Below are positions 63,602-64,000 of a DNA stretch of 64,000 nucleotides, in pieces; position 1 is the stretch's first letter, and each line of letters begins with the position of its first letter. The stretch lies in NCBI RefSeq assembly GCF_036346855.1, contig NZ_CP107841.1, positions 8,746,001 through 8,810,000 of the forward strand. The letters run 5' to 3'. The notes beneath the pieces are model-generated. The model ran no database searches and had not been told where the DNA came from. It worked only from the letters and a program-made list of their open reading frames with translations. This DNA comes from Streptomyces europaeiscabiei (GTDB lineage: Bacteria > Actinomycetota > Actinomycetes > Streptomycetales > Streptomycetaceae). Both the position numbers and the translations under genes were made by a program.

Positions 63602-64000
63602 GTGGACGGGATGGACAGACGAGGGTTCAACCGGCGGGTGCTGCTGGGCGGCGCGGCCGCCGCGACATCGTTGTCCGTGGCCATCGAGACCGTCGGTGCT
63701 CCTGAGGCCGTGAGCGCCGCCATGCGGGCGAGGACGGCCCCGGCCGGCGGCGAGGTCAAGCACATCAAGATGTACGCCGAGAAGCTGTCCGACGGGCAGA
63801 TGGGCTACGGCTTCGAGAAGGGCAAGGCCTCGATACCGGGCCCGCTGATCGAGCTCGACGAGGGCGACACGCTGCACATCGAGTTCGAGAACACGATGGA
63901 CGTGGCGGCGAGCCTGCACGTCCACGGCCTCGACTACGAGACCTCCAGCGACGGCACCAAGCTGAACAAGAGCGACGTCGAGCCCGGCGGCACCCGCACC
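63602..64000 (+). CDS. Two-domain small laccase, N-terminal part (runs off the right edge)
   Basis: The first 133 codons of a small laccase, closely like SLAC of Streptomyces coelicolor. The Tat signal is [13 protein letters not shown], and the first cupredoxin domain has [17 protein letters not shown] and the type 2/3 copper histidines in [10 protein letters not shown]. The family oxidises phenols and lignin-like compounds with oxygen, as an extracellular copper trimer. The GTG at 63602 has GGGAG at good spacing; the ATG at 63611 is the alternative. The remainder lies beyond the window. Confidence 0.93.
   Translation, partial: MDGMDRRGFNRRVLLGGAAAATSLSVAIETVGAPEAVSAAMRARTAPAGGEVKHIKMYAEKLSDGQMGYGFEKGKASIPGPLIELDEGDTLHIEFENTMDVAASLHVHGLDYETSSDGTKLNKSDVEPGGTRT

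Overview
The window is chromosomal DNA of a Streptomyces (or very close relative). GC is very high, many starts are GTG or TTG, stop/start overlaps of the GTGA/ATGA type are frequent, and Tat signals are common. The gene content also fits: a complete Streptomyces-style pca operon with a PcaV-like repressor, and a two-domain small laccase at the right edge. No tRNA, rRNA, insertion sequence, phage or CRISPR element was seen.

Layout, left to right. 1-2.6 kb: end of an amidohydrolase, an acyl-CoA synthetase and a MaoC hydratase. 2.7-20 kb: a carbohydrate island. Minus-strand genes encode a PHP-type metallohydrolase, a metallophosphoesterase, a GH2 beta-galactosidase, a phosphodiesterase, a sugar ABC importer and a PfkB kinase. 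Divergent plus-strand genes encode a DeoR regulator, a GH4 glycosidase and a GH38 alpha-mannosidase. 20-26 kb: sulfotransferase, ATP-grasp protein, then metallophosphoesterase, EntD/Sfp-type phosphopantetheinyl transferase and an unusual polyprenyl synthetase in an overlapping operon. 26-31 kb: FAD oxidoreductase, multi-pass membrane protein, ImmA/IrrE peptidase and an HTH regulator, facing a lone MmyB-type ligand-binding domain.

31-37.6 kb: a NitT/TauT-type ABC importer divergent from an IclR regulator, then a three-gene Rieske demethylase unit. 37.8-44 kb: Tat-exported phospholipase C, EamA and PAP2 membrane proteins divergent from a TetR regulator, and a DUF2510 protein. A decayed MHS transporter pseudogene and a large TPR-like AAA ATPase follow. 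47.5-54 kb: pcaI-J-F'-H-G-B-L, read leftward from a divergent pcaV. This is the protocatechuate branch of the beta-ketoadipate pathway, but the thiolase gene pcaF is cut to its last 88 codons. 54-64 kb: DUF3048 lipoprotein, zinc alcohol dehydrogenase, a divergent DNA ligase / LigD-type polymerase pair, two large exported proteins (cupredoxin-OmpL47-DUF1080 and ThuA-sugar dehydrogenase), and the start of the small laccase.

The most striking non-coding signals are two phased repeat arrays in divergent promoter regions. Nine units of exactly 16 bp fill most of the gap between the PAP2 and TetR genes (41959-42102), with a perfect 19-bp inverted repeat inside. A run of 11-bp units (34421-34508) plus GTGCG...CGCAC palindromes sits between the IclR gene and the ABC importer. 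Both look like operator arrays that I cannot match to a known system. Together, the demethylase unit, the pca operon and the laccase suggest a soil organism handling lignin-derived aromatics, with a separate locus for mannose- and galactose-containing glycans.
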